DNA from: Clostridiales bacterium
GTDB taxonomy: Bacteria; Bacillota; Clostridia; Christensenellales; UBA1242
Assembly (NCBI GenBank): GCA_003522085.1
Contig: DPGI01000001.1
Location: forward strand, 4,685-31,457
Length of the DNA stretch: 26,773 nucleotides
Reading direction: 5' to 3'
Below the pieces are notes generated by a model. It made no database searches and had not been told where the DNA came from. It saw nothing but the letters and a program-made list of their open reading frames with translations. The number at the start of each line of letters is the position of its first letter. Position 1 is the stretch's first letter. The position numbers and the translations under genes are program-made. Positions 14,485-21,573 of this stretch are shown one piece after another.

Positions 14485-15224
14485 ACAATTTAAATCCTGC
14501 AGAAATTGTCCTTATGAAAAAAGCAGGTGGGCTCACTCGAGATGCTTTAAACTATGCGGAAACCCTTATAAAACCAGGGATTTCCACATTGGAACTTGAC
14601 AATTTGGTAAAAAAGTTTATAATAGAAAGTGGTGGTCAGCCTTCATTTTTAGGTTATGATGGTTTTCCTGGAAGCATATGTGCTTCGGTCAACGAAGTCG
14701 TTGTTCACGGCATTCCATCAGCCAACATTATTTTAAAAGAAGGCGACATTATCAGCGTCGACGTAGGCGTGATCTACAAAGGATTTAATGGAGACGCTGC
14801 AAGAACTTTTCCAGTAGGAAAAATTTCACCTGAAAAGGCTAGACTCATCGAAGTTACAAAGCAATGTTTCTTTGAAGGGATCAAGCATTTAAAGGTCGGT
14901 GACAGACTTGGCAAACTCTCGCATGCTATACAAGCGTATGCAGAAAAAAATGGATATAGCGTTGTTAGAGAACTTGTTGGGCATGGCATCGGCAGAAAAA
15001 TGCATGAAAGTCCAAATGTTCCAAACTATGGCAAAGAAACCGATGGCCCTATCGTAACCGAAAATGCTTGCATAGCAGTTGAACCTATGATTAACATGGG
15101 CAAAAAAGAAATCGCTATGTTGCGCGACGGTTGGGGAATTGTAACTAGAGACCATATGCCTTCGGCACACTATGAAAATACCATTCACATAACAAGTGAA
15201 GGAATTGAAATTTTAACTTTGTAG
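14481..15224 (+). CDS. map: Methionine aminopeptidase, type I
   Basis: 247 residues with a TTG start after GGAGG, overlapping the adk stop by 4 nt. Removes the initiator Met from nascent proteins. All metal ligands are visible: Asp94, Asp105, His168, Glu201 and Glu232; the substrate-side His76 sits in NEVVVHGIP. GHGIGRKMHESPNVPNYG surrounds His168. The next in-frame ATG (14514) would remove part of the first helix (NPAEIVLMKKAG), so TTG is preferred. Position next to secY/adk is canonical. Confidence 0.96.
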   Translation: MNNLNPAEIVLMKKAGGLTRDALNYAETLIKPGISTLELDNLVKKFIIESGGQPSFLGYDGFPGSICASVNEVVVHGIPSANIILKEGDIISVDVGVIYKGFNGDAARTFPVGKISPEKARLIEVTKQCFFEGIKHLKVGDRLGKLSHAIQAYAEKNGYSVVRELVGHGIGRKMHESPNVPNYGKETDGPIVTENACIAVEPMINMGKKEIAMLRDGWGIVTRDHMPSAHYENTIHITSEGIEILTL

Positions 15225-15231
15225 GTGACTG

Positions 15232-15504
15232 ATGCAAGTTGGAGATTTGGTGATTGCTACGGCAGGAAAAGAAAAAAATGAAATCTTTTTGGTAGTCAAA
15301 GTTGATCAGCAGTTTGTTTACATAGCAGACGGGAAGCGCGTTAGCGTGACAAAACCTAAAAGAAAAAATGAGAAACACATTCAAAAAGTTTCAAAACAAA
15401 GATTTTTGCTTGGCGATGATATAACTCGGGACGTAAAATACAATTCCGCTGTGCGAAAATTGATTAAAGTCGAAAAGGAGAGGATATGTCAAAAGAAGAT
15501 GTAA
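15232..15504 (+). CDS. KOW-domain RNA-binding protein (L14e-like)
   Basis: 90 residues. Begins MQVGDLVIATAGKEKNE, a KOW/SH3-like RNA-binding barrel (about 1-45), followed by a basic KPKRKNEKHIQKV stretch and a short helical end. Small KOW proteins related to archaeal/eukaryotic L14e are commonly encoded between map and infA in Clostridia and Bacilli; the role is thought to be ribosome- or rRNA-associated but is not established. Lies 7 nt after map and overlaps infA by 19 nt. Confidence 0.85.
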   Translation: MQVGDLVIATAGKEKNEIFLVVKVDQQFVYIADGKRVSVTKPKRKNEKHIQKVSKQRFLLGDDITRDVKYNSAVRKLIKVEKERICQKKM

Positions 15505-15707
15505 TTGAATTTGAAGGCGTGGTTGAAGAACTTCTTCCAAATTCAACTTTTAAAGTTCGTCTTATAAATGGTCATGTCATTATCGCTTATATCTCAGGCA
15601 AACTCAGAGTGCACTGCATCAGAGTTGTTGAAGGAGATAAAGTAAAAGTCGAAATGAGCCCTTATGATTTAACTAAGGGTCGCATAACCTGGAGAGATAA
15701 GGGTTAA
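15486..15707 (+). CDS. infA: Translation initiation factor IF-1
   Basis: 73 residues. IF-1 blocks the A site during initiation and helps IF-2 and IF-3. S1-type OB fold with MSKEDVIEFEGVVEELLPN, NGHVIIAYISGKLR (family: HxxLAHISGKMR), RVVEGDKVKVEMSPYDLTKG and the end RITWRDKG (commonly RITYRxK). SD AAGGAGAGG lies inside the preceding gene. Ile-Ala-Tyr and Leu-Arg replace more usual residues, but all core positions hold. Confidence 0.97.
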   Translation: MSKEDVIEFEGVVEELLPNSTFKVRLINGHVIIAYISGKLRVHCIRVVEGDKVKVEMSPYDLTKGRITWRDKG

Positions 15708-15720
15708 GAAGGAGAAAATC

Positions 15721-15837
15721 ATGAAAGTAAGAGCATCCGTTAAACCTATATGTGATAAATGCAAAGTTATTAAAAGAAACGGAAAAGTTATGGTTATTTG
15801 CCCTAAGAGTGCCAAACATAAACAAACTCAGGGTTAA
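15721..15837 (+). CDS. rpmJ: 50S ribosomal protein L36
   Basis: 38 residues. L36 stabilises the 23S core near the GTPase centre and carries a zinc ion. MKVRASVKPICDKCKVIKRNGKV is the family start (positions 1-23, read in part), with Cys11, Cys14, Cys27 and His33. The usual protein has 37 residues and His32; here one extra residue lies between Cys27 and the His (CPKSAKH). SD AAGGAG. Confidence 0.95.
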   Translation: MKVRASVKPICDKCKVIKRNGKVMVICPKSAKHKQTQG

Positions 15838-15858
15838 GAAAAATAAGGAGAAATCAAT

Positions 15859-16236
15859 ATGGCAAGAATTGCAGGTGTAGACCTTCCTAGAGAAAAAAGA
15901 TTGGAAATAGGACTTACCTATATTTACGGTATCGGTCAAGTTACGGCCGGTAAAATTTGTGCTGAAACAAATCTCAGCCCAGACATCAGAGTTAAAGACC
16001 TTACTGATGAACAAATTGCAAAACTTCGTAATTATATCGAACATAACGTAACTGTAGAAGGTGACTTAAGAAAAAAAGTTAGCCTTGACATTAAAAAATT
16101 AAACGAAATGGGATGCTATCGTGGCATCCGCCACAGAAAGGGACTTCCTGTTCGCGGTCAAAACACAAGAAATAACTGCAGAACAAGAAAAGGACCAAAG
16201 AGAGCTGTTGCTGGCTCATCTAAGAAGGGTAAATAA
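15859..16236 (+). CDS. rpsM: 30S ribosomal protein S13
   Basis: 125 residues. S13 contacts P-site tRNA and the 50S. RIAGVDLPREKRLEIGLTYI, the H2TH-like helix region and GCYRGIRHRKGLPVRGQNTR with the basic tail are present. Twenty-one nt after rpmJ with SD AAGGAG. First gene of the alpha-operon part; no separate promoter is visible before it. Confidence 0.97.
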   Translation: MARIAGVDLPREKRLEIGLTYIYGIGQVTAGKICAETNLSPDIRVKDLTDEQIAKLRNYIEHNVTVEGDLRKKVSLDIKKLNEMGCYRGIRHRKGLPVRGQNTRNNCRTRKGPKRAVAGSSKKGK

Positions 16237-16247
16237 GGAGAAAGATA

Positions 16248-16658
16248 ATGGCTACGAAAACAACAACTAACAAAAAAACTACAACCAGAGTTAGAAAAAG
16301 AGTTTCTAAGAACATTTCTCATGGACAAGTTCACATTAAGACATCTTTCAACAACACCATTGTTACCTTCTCAGATGCAAACGGAAACGTTGTATCATGG
16401 TGCAGCTCTGGAAAACTTGGGCTTAAAGGCTCAAAGAAAAGCACACCTTTCGCAGCTCAAACTTGTGTAGAAGAAGCTGCTAAAGTTGCTAAAGAACATG
16501 GACTTAACACTGTTGAAGTTTATGTTAAAGGCCCAGGAAGCGGAAGAGAAGCCGCTATTAGGGCACTTCAAAATTGCGAACTCAATGTAACTCTTATTAA
16601 GGACGTTTCACCTATTGCTCACAATGGTTGCAGACCTCCAAAAGTAAGAAGAGTTTAA
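16248..16658 (+). CDS. rpsK: 30S ribosomal protein S11
   Basis: 136 residues. S11 lies on the 30S platform near the mRNA exit. A Thr/Lys-rich N-terminal leader (KTTTNKKTTTRVRKR) precedes HIKTSFNNTIVTFSD, the KSTPFAAQ segment, VKGPGSGREAAIRAL and the end HNGCRPPKVRRV. Standard apart from the low-complexity start. Confidence 0.97.
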   Translation: MATKTTTNKKTTTRVRKRVSKNISHGQVHIKTSFNNTIVTFSDANGNVVSWCSSGKLGLKGSKKSTPFAAQTCVEEAAKVAKEHGLNTVEVYVKGPGSGREAAIRALQNCELNVTLIKDVSPIAHNGCRPPKVRRV

Positions 16659-16671
16659 AAGGAGATAACCT

Positions 16672-17298
16672 ATGGCAAGAACAATTGAACCTGACTGCCG
16701 TCAGTGTAGAAGAGAAGGTTGCAAACTTTTCCTTAAAGGTGAAAGATGCACAACCAAAAAATGCGCTATGGAAAGACGTCCAGTTATTCCTGGACAACAT
16801 GGCAATTCACGTAGAAGAGTTACATTCACTGAATATGGCTCACAACTTCGTGAAAAACAAAAAATTAAGAGAATTTATGGTCTCTTAGAAAACCAAATGC
16901 ACTCATACTATGAAGAAGCAGAAAGAATGAAGGGTGTAACTGGTGAAAACATGCTCTCTCTTATCGAAAGAAGACTTGACAACGTTGTTTACCGTATGGG
17001 AATTGGAGCAAGCAGAAAACAGGGCCGTCAAATGGTTAATCATGGTATGATTACTGTTAACGGAAGAAGAGTTGATATTGCGTCATACATTACAAAAGTT
17101 GGCGACGAAATTGCTGTTAAAGAGAATAAACTTGACAAAACTCTTATCAAATCAATCAAAGGTATGAAAATTGTTATGCCTAAATGGCTTGAATTTGATT
17201 CAGAAGCTCTTAAAGGAAAAGTTATTGCACTTCCACAAAGAGATGACGTAGATGCAGATATCAAAGAAAGACTTGTTATCGAGCTCTATTCTAGATAA
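16672..17298 (+). CDS. rpsD: 30S ribosomal protein S4, zinc type
   Basis: 208 residues. S4 nucleates 30S assembly and in E. coli represses the alpha operon. Cys9, Cys12, Cys26 and Cys31 make the N-terminal zinc knuckle (CRQC ... GERC ... KC; Cys17 lies between). RRPVIPGQHG, then the S4 RNA-binding domain with LSLIERRLDNVVYRMGIG and NHGMITVNGRRVDIASY. rpsD inside the alpha part matches most bacteria, not B. subtilis, where it is separate. Confidence 0.97.
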   Translation: MARTIEPDCRQCRREGCKLFLKGERCTTKKCAMERRPVIPGQHGNSRRRVTFTEYGSQLREKQKIKRIYGLLENQMHSYYEEAERMKGVTGENMLSLIERRLDNVVYRMGIGASRKQGRQMVNHGMITVNGRRVDIASYITKVGDEIAVKENKLDKTLIKSIKGMKIVMPKWLEFDSEALKGKVIALPQRDDVDADIKERLVIELYSR

Positions 17299-17314
17299 TT
17301 GGAGGGATAAAATT

Positions 17315-18268
17315 ATGATGGAAATGGAAAAACCAAAAATCGTTTGTGAAGAAACCGAGAATGGCGCTTATGCAAGATTTACAGTTGAACCACTTGAAAA
17401 AGGTTACGGGATTACACTTGGAAACTGCATGAGAAGAACTCTTCTTTCTTCGCTTCCTGGCGCAGCTCCAATCGCTGTTAGAATCGCTGGGGCAGCACAT
17501 GAGTTTACAACAATCAGAGGTATTGCTGAAGACGTTGTTGATATCATTTTGAACTTAAAAACTCTTTATGTTAGAACAACAAATCATGACCGTGATTTCA
17601 TTACTTTCTTAAGAATTAGAAAACAAGGTGCTGGCGAAGTTACTGCTAGAGACTTTGAAACTAACGATGAAGTTGAAATCCTCAATCCAGACCTTCACAT
17701 CTGCACAATGGACGATGGTGCCGTGCTTGATATGGACGTTATGATTGGCAATGGCAGAGGATATGTTCCAAGCGCTGTTAACAAAACAAAATTTGACAAC
17801 ATTGACTTTATTGCTATGGATGCAATTTTCTCACCTGTTAAGAAAGTTAATTTCAACGTTGAAGCTACTCGTGTTGGCCAAAGCGTAGATTTTGACAAAC
17901 TTACTTTAGAAGTTGAAACAAATGGAACAACCAAAGCAACAGAAATAGTTTCTCTTGCCGGTAAAATTATGATGGAACACGTTGGTCTTTTTGTTGAACT
18001 TTGCGAAGAAATGGCAAATGTTGAAATTTTAGTTTCTAAGGAAGAAGACAAACAAGTTAAAATTTTGGAACTTCCAATCGAAGAAATGGACCTTTCAGTT
18101 AGGTCATATAACTGTCTTAAACGTGCTGGTGTTAACACCGTTGAAGACATTGTTAAAAAATCAAGAGCAGACATGCTTAAAGTTAAGAACCTTGGAATCA
18201 AATCTATTGATGAAGTTGTTCAAAAACTTGAAAGTTATGGTCTTGCACTTCGCAAAGACGAAGAATAA
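17315..18268 (+). CDS. rpoA: RNA polymerase subunit alpha
   Basis: 317 residues. Alpha dimerises to seed RNA polymerase assembly; its C-terminal domain binds UP elements and activators. N-terminal domain (about 1-230) has EPLEKGYGITLGNCMRRTLL and SLPGAAPIAVRIAG; C-terminal domain (about 255-312) has EEMDLSVRSYNCLKRAGV, then KVKNLGIKSIDEV. GGAGGG fixes the start at 17315 (a second ATG follows directly). An upstream in-frame reading to 17252 lies within rpsD and is not supported. Confidence 0.97.
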   Translation: MMEMEKPKIVCEETENGAYARFTVEPLEKGYGITLGNCMRRTLLSSLPGAAPIAVRIAGAAHEFTTIRGIAEDVVDIILNLKTLYVRTTNHDRDFITFLRIRKQGAGEVTARDFETNDEVEILNPDLHICTMDDGAVLDMDVMIGNGRGYVPSAVNKTKFDNIDFIAMDAIFSPVKKVNFNVEATRVGQSVDFDKLTLEVETNGTTKATEIVSLAGKIMMEHVGLFVELCEEMANVEILVSKEEDKQVKILELPIEEMDLSVRSYNCLKRAGVNTVEDIVKKSRADMLKVKNLGIKSIDEVVQKLESYGLALRKDEE

Positions 18269-18280
18269 AAGGAGAACACA

Positions 18281-18790
18281 ATGGCTAACGATAAACTTGG
18301 AAGACCATCTAAAGAAAGAGACGCTATGCTTAGAGGCTTAGTTACAGATCTTCTTTGGCATGGAAAAATCGAAACAACTCTTGCTAAAGCAAAGTCTGTT
18401 CGCTCAGTTGCTGAAAAGTTATTAACTGCCGCTATCAAAACTTACAAAGACACTTCAACAGTTTCTAAAGATATTAAAGATGCTAAGGGTGTAAAAGTTA
18501 AGACTGAAGTTGTTAATGATGGATCACAAAGACTTGCTGCAAGAAGAAAGATTATGTCATATGTTTATGACAGACAAGAACAACGCGGCGACAAAGAATC
18601 AAAAGCGGCTTATGATGCTAGAGTTGAAGGAATCAACCATCCTCTTCTTGAAAAGATTTTCAACGTTTATGCTCCTAAATATGCTGAACGCGCTGAAAAA
18701 CTCGGACAAGGTGGCGGATACACACGCATCGTTAAACTTGGAAAACGCAGAGGCGATGCTGCTGAAATGGCAATCGTTGAACTTATCTAA
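18281..18790 (+). CDS. rplQ: 50S ribosomal protein L17 with insertions
   Basis: 169 residues against about 115-130 in most bacteria. L17 sits beside the tunnel exit. The family core is at both ends: KLGRPSKERDAMLRGLVTDLL, IETTLAKAKSVRSVAEKLL (N), and GGGYTRIVKLGKRRGDAAEMAIVEL (C). Extra sequence lies at about 54-81 (Lys/Asp/Val-rich) and about 98-121 (charged), each between helices of the core. Both are in frame and coded with the same codon habits as neighbours. Last gene of the cluster. Confidence 0.95.
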   Translation: MANDKLGRPSKERDAMLRGLVTDLLWHGKIETTLAKAKSVRSVAEKLLTAAIKTYKDTSTVSKDIKDAKGVKVKTEVVNDGSQRLAARRKIMSYVYDRQEQRGDKESKAAYDARVEGINHPLLEKIFNVYAPKYAERAEKLGQGGGYTRIVKLGKRRGDAAEMAIVELI

Positions 18791-18803
18791 ATTTAATTAA
18801 AAT

Positions 18804-18836
18804 AAAAAAATACACAAATTATTGTGTATTTTTTTT
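18804..18836 (+). terminator. Intrinsic terminator of the ribosomal cluster
   Basis: TACACAA (18811-18817) pairs with TTGTGTA (18822-18828), loop ATTA, extended by an A run (18804-18810) pairing with a T run (18829-18836). The flanking A and T runs make it potentially bidirectional. Confidence 0.9.
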
Positions 18837-18927
18837 GTTATTTTTTAAAATATTTAAATAATTTAATATATTATTATTTTTAATTAAAATTATTATCTTT
18901 TTTTATATTATTTTCATATTTAATTGT

Positions 18928-19776
18928 ATGAAAAATAAAGGGAAAGAATTAAAAAATATAGATTTAAAAAAGTTGTCTTCTATGCATGTTGGTGGCAAGG
19001 CAAAAAGATTGTTTGTCCCCAAAAATATAGAACAATTAAATAATATAATAAAATATAGCAAAAAAACATCAAAAAATTGCATTATTTTAGGTAATTGTTC
19101 AAATATTATCTTTCGTGACAAAGTTTATCGTGATGTGTTTGTGTCGATGAAAGGCTTTGACACCATAAGAGTTAACGGGGACATTGTGTCTTGCGGCGCG
19201 GGGATCAGTCTATTTACGTTGTGTATGTTTTGTGAGCAACATGAACTCACTGGCTTAGAACCATTGTATGGTATTCCTGGAAGTGTTGGCGGAGCGATTG
19301 CCATGAATGCAGGCGCGTTTGGGGATGAAATATGCAATCATATTGATGAGTTTGTTTCGCTGCAAGACGGCGAAATTAAAACTAAAAACAAATTTGATTT
19401 TGCATATAGAAAAGGTCCACTTGATAGTGGCGAAATTTTAATTGAAGCAAAATTTAAGTTGAATAAAGGCAAAAAAGAGGAAATAATTAAAAAACAAATG
19501 CAATTTTTGCAAAAACGCAAATCTTTGCAGCCTTCTTTGCCGTCATGCGGCAGTGTGTTTATGCGCGGAAAAGATTTTTCCCCAGCAAAACTTATTGATG
19601 AATGGAGGCTTAAAGGCTTGACTGTTGGTGGGGCGATGATTTCGACCAAGCATGCGGGATTTATCGTAAATGCTAACGATGCCACATTTGAAGACGTAAT
19701 TTTGCTAATTCAAATTGTTGAATGGATTGCAAAAAGCAAAGGCTATGAGTTTGAAAGAGAGATAAAAATCATCTAA
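18928..19776 (+). CDS. murB: UDP-N-acetylenolpyruvoylglucosamine reductase
   Basis: 282 residues. MurB reduces enolpyruvyl-UDP-GlcNAc to UDP-MurNAc using FAD and NADPH, in peptidoglycan precursor synthesis. The FAD-binding part has SSMHVGGKA (14-25 region), LGNCSNII in place of the usual LGGGSN, and YGIPGSVGGAIAMNAGAFGDE from 114. Ser209 (CGSVF) is the expected proton donor and Glu278 (EREI) the second catalytic residue. Size and missing extra domain fit type IIb MurB. No SD precedes the ATG, and the first ~170 nt are far more AT-rich than the rest. Confidence 0.93.
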   Translation: MKNKGKELKNIDLKKLSSMHVGGKAKRLFVPKNIEQLNNIIKYSKKTSKNCIILGNCSNIIFRDKVYRDVFVSMKGFDTIRVNGDIVSCGAGISLFTLCMFCEQHELTGLEPLYGIPGSVGGAIAMNAGAFGDEICNHIDEFVSLQDGEIKTKNKFDFAYRKGPLDSGEILIEAKFKLNKGKKEEIIKKQMQFLQKRKSLQPSLPSCGSVFMRGKDFSPAKLIDEWRLKGLTVGGAMISTKHAGFIVNANDATFEDVILLIQIVEWIAKSKGYEFEREIKII

Positions 19777-19794
19777 CTTTTCGCCCCCTTTGAC

Positions 19795-19823
19795 TTGCAA
19801 AACTTTTGTTATATTGATATACT
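19795..19823 (+). promoter_or_regulatory. Promoter of the PHP-whiA-dnaE-pfkA genes
   Basis: TTGCAA (19795-19800) and TATACT (19818-19823) are 17 bp apart, 17 nt upstream of the PHP gene's ATG and just before its AAGGAG. The TTGACT at 19790 overlaps as an alternative -35. Confidence 0.7.
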
Positions 19824-19840
19824 ATCAATAAGGAGCGAAA

Positions 19841-20596
19841 ATGATACTTTACGGGGACTATCACACCCATACAATTTACTCGAGACATAATCATGGCAAG
19901 GGAACTGTTCTTCAAAATGCGACTGTGGCTGCTGAAAAAGGTCTGAAACAAATTGCAATTACAGATCACGGCTTTAATCACAAGTTGTATGGCGTGCGCA
20001 GAAAAGATATCCCACAAGTTAGAGAAGATATTTTAAACGCTAGAGAAATCACTGGCGTTGATATTTTGTTGGGCGTAGAATCCAATTTAATTTCGCTTAA
20101 TGGCGAGGTTGACTTAAAAGAAGAAGACCTTGAAAACCTTGATATAATTCTTATGGGTCATCATAATATTATCAAAACACCTACTTTAAAGGACAAATTG
20201 AATATAGTTTACGCTAATTTTTCGCCATTCAAGCCAAGCAAGGCGCGTTTATCAAAAAACACTGCCGCTTTTTTAAAGGCGCTTGATAAATATCCTATTG
20301 ACATCATCACACACTTAAACTTTGGCTGTCCAACTGATACAATAGCTGTTGCTAGACTGGCAAAACAAAAGGGAACATATATCGAACTTAATGGCAAGCG
20401 CATAAACTTCACAGACGAAGAAGTTTTGACTATGGCGGAAGAAGGTGTTAAGTTTATAATAGATTCTGATGCTCACAGCCCAGAAATGGTGGGAGAGTGC
20501 AACAACGCTATCAACTTGATTTATAGATTGAACATTCCATCAAATTTGATAGTGAATTTGGACAAACCGGTCACGTTTAAAAAGAAAAGGAACTAA
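19841..20596 (+). CDS. PHP-domain metal-dependent phosphoesterase
   Basis: 251 residues. PHP-family barrel with the metal-binding series intact: DYHTHT (His8, His10), His18, TDHG (His43), GVE (Glu80), GHHN (His107, His108), THLN (His158) and DSDAH (Asp210, His212). The family includes histidinol phosphatases and YcdX-type phosphatases; the substrate here cannot be read from sequence. Good SD AAGGAG and own promoter. It sits between murB and whiA, where many Clostridia carry rapZ and yvcK, and ends 2 nt before whiA, suggesting coupled translation. Confidence 0.9.
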   Translation: MILYGDYHTHTIYSRHNHGKGTVLQNATVAAEKGLKQIAITDHGFNHKLYGVRRKDIPQVREDILNAREITGVDILLGVESNLISLNGEVDLKEEDLENLDIILMGHHNIIKTPTLKDKLNIVYANFSPFKPSKARLSKNTAAFLKALDKYPIDIITHLNFGCPTDTIAVARLAKQKGTYIELNGKRINFTDEEVLTMAEEGVKFIIDSDAHSPEMVGECNNAINLIYRLNIPSNLIVNLDKPVTFKKKRN

Positions 20597-20598
20597 AA

Positions 20599-21561
20599 TT
20601 GAGTTTTTCAAAAGACAGCAAAATTGAAATACTAAACACGCATAAGGAGAATGCAGATACTGCATTTGCCTTTTTGTCTGGTCTTTTTCATGCTGCTGGC
20701 GAAATTGAAAAAAATGGACAAGCACTTAAAGCGGCAATCGTCACAGACTTAAACGAATTGTATCCTGTTGTAAACGAACTTGCTCACACGCTTTATGGAG
20801 ATTATCTTGAGCTTGACATTGAAGATGACTACGTGATCAACAAAACTACCTATTATCGCATAACATTTCCGGCGACATTTGCAGAAAGATTGTTGAAAGA
20901 TATCGGGCTTTTAGAGATAACTAATGATGGATACCATTTAAACTGGGGGATTGACAGCAACATTGTTTGCAGCGAGGAAACGAAGATTTCATTTTTAAGA
21001 GGCGCTTATCTTGGCTGCGGGACATCATCAATCAGGCTCAGTGAAGTTGAAAGCGAAAAGACAACATCGGGTTATCATCTTGAACTTACATCGCACAGCC
21101 ATGTATTTTTGACTGATTTGGCTGCACTTTTGGTTGAATTTAACATATTATCAAAACTTGTAGAGCGAAAAAATCTTTTTGTGCTTTATATAAAAGAAGC
21201 TGAACTCATCAAAGATTTTCTTGCGCTATTAGGAGCAGATAACAGCGTTATGGCGCTTTCAAATGAAATGATTATTCGCGAAAAGCGAAATCAGATAAAT
21301 CGCGAGGTTAATTGCATCAATGCAAATATTTCCAAGACAGTTGACGCCAGTATGCGTCAAATCGAAGCAATAAATGTTATTATTTCGACCATTGGAATTG
21401 AAAGCCTTGACGATCAACTTCAAGAAGTTGCATTTTTAAGAATGGCAAATCCCGAAGAAAGCCTTGATGGGCTGTTGTCACTTTCGACATTGCAACTGTC
21501 TAAAAGCGGACTTAATCACCGCTTAAACAAACTTATAAAAATTGCTAAAGAACTCAAATAA
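20599..21561 (+). CDS. whiA: Sporulation/division regulator WhiA
   Basis: 320 residues with a TTG start after AAAGG. WhiA is a DNA-binding protein conserved in Gram-positive bacteria that controls sporulation in Streptomyces and affects division and nucleoid behaviour in Bacillus. N-terminal MSFSKDSKIEIL, LSGLFHAAGEIE and the duplicated homing-endonuclease-like domain (FLRGAYLGCGTSS at about 134-146) lead to a C-terminal helix-turn-helix ending LSKSGLNHRLNKLIKIA. The TTG start restores the usual N-terminus; no nearby ATG does. Confidence 0.95.
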   Translation: MSFSKDSKIEILNTHKENADTAFAFLSGLFHAAGEIEKNGQALKAAIVTDLNELYPVVNELAHTLYGDYLELDIEDDYVINKTTYYRITFPATFAERLLKDIGLLEITNDGYHLNWGIDSNIVCSEETKISFLRGAYLGCGTSSIRLSEVESEKTTSGYHLELTSHSHVFLTDLAALLVEFNILSKLVERKNLFVLYIKEAELIKDFLALLGADNSVMALSNEMIIREKRNQINREVNCINANISKTVDASMRQIEAINVIISTIGIESLDDQLQEVAFLRMANPEESLDGLLSLSTLQLSKSGLNHRLNKLIKIAKELK

Positions 21562-21573
21562 AAGGAGAGACTC

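Noticed and set aside
17252..17314. Longer rpoA start inside rpsD
   Set aside because: Adds 21 residues absent from alpha subunits and ignores the GGAGGG placed for 17315.
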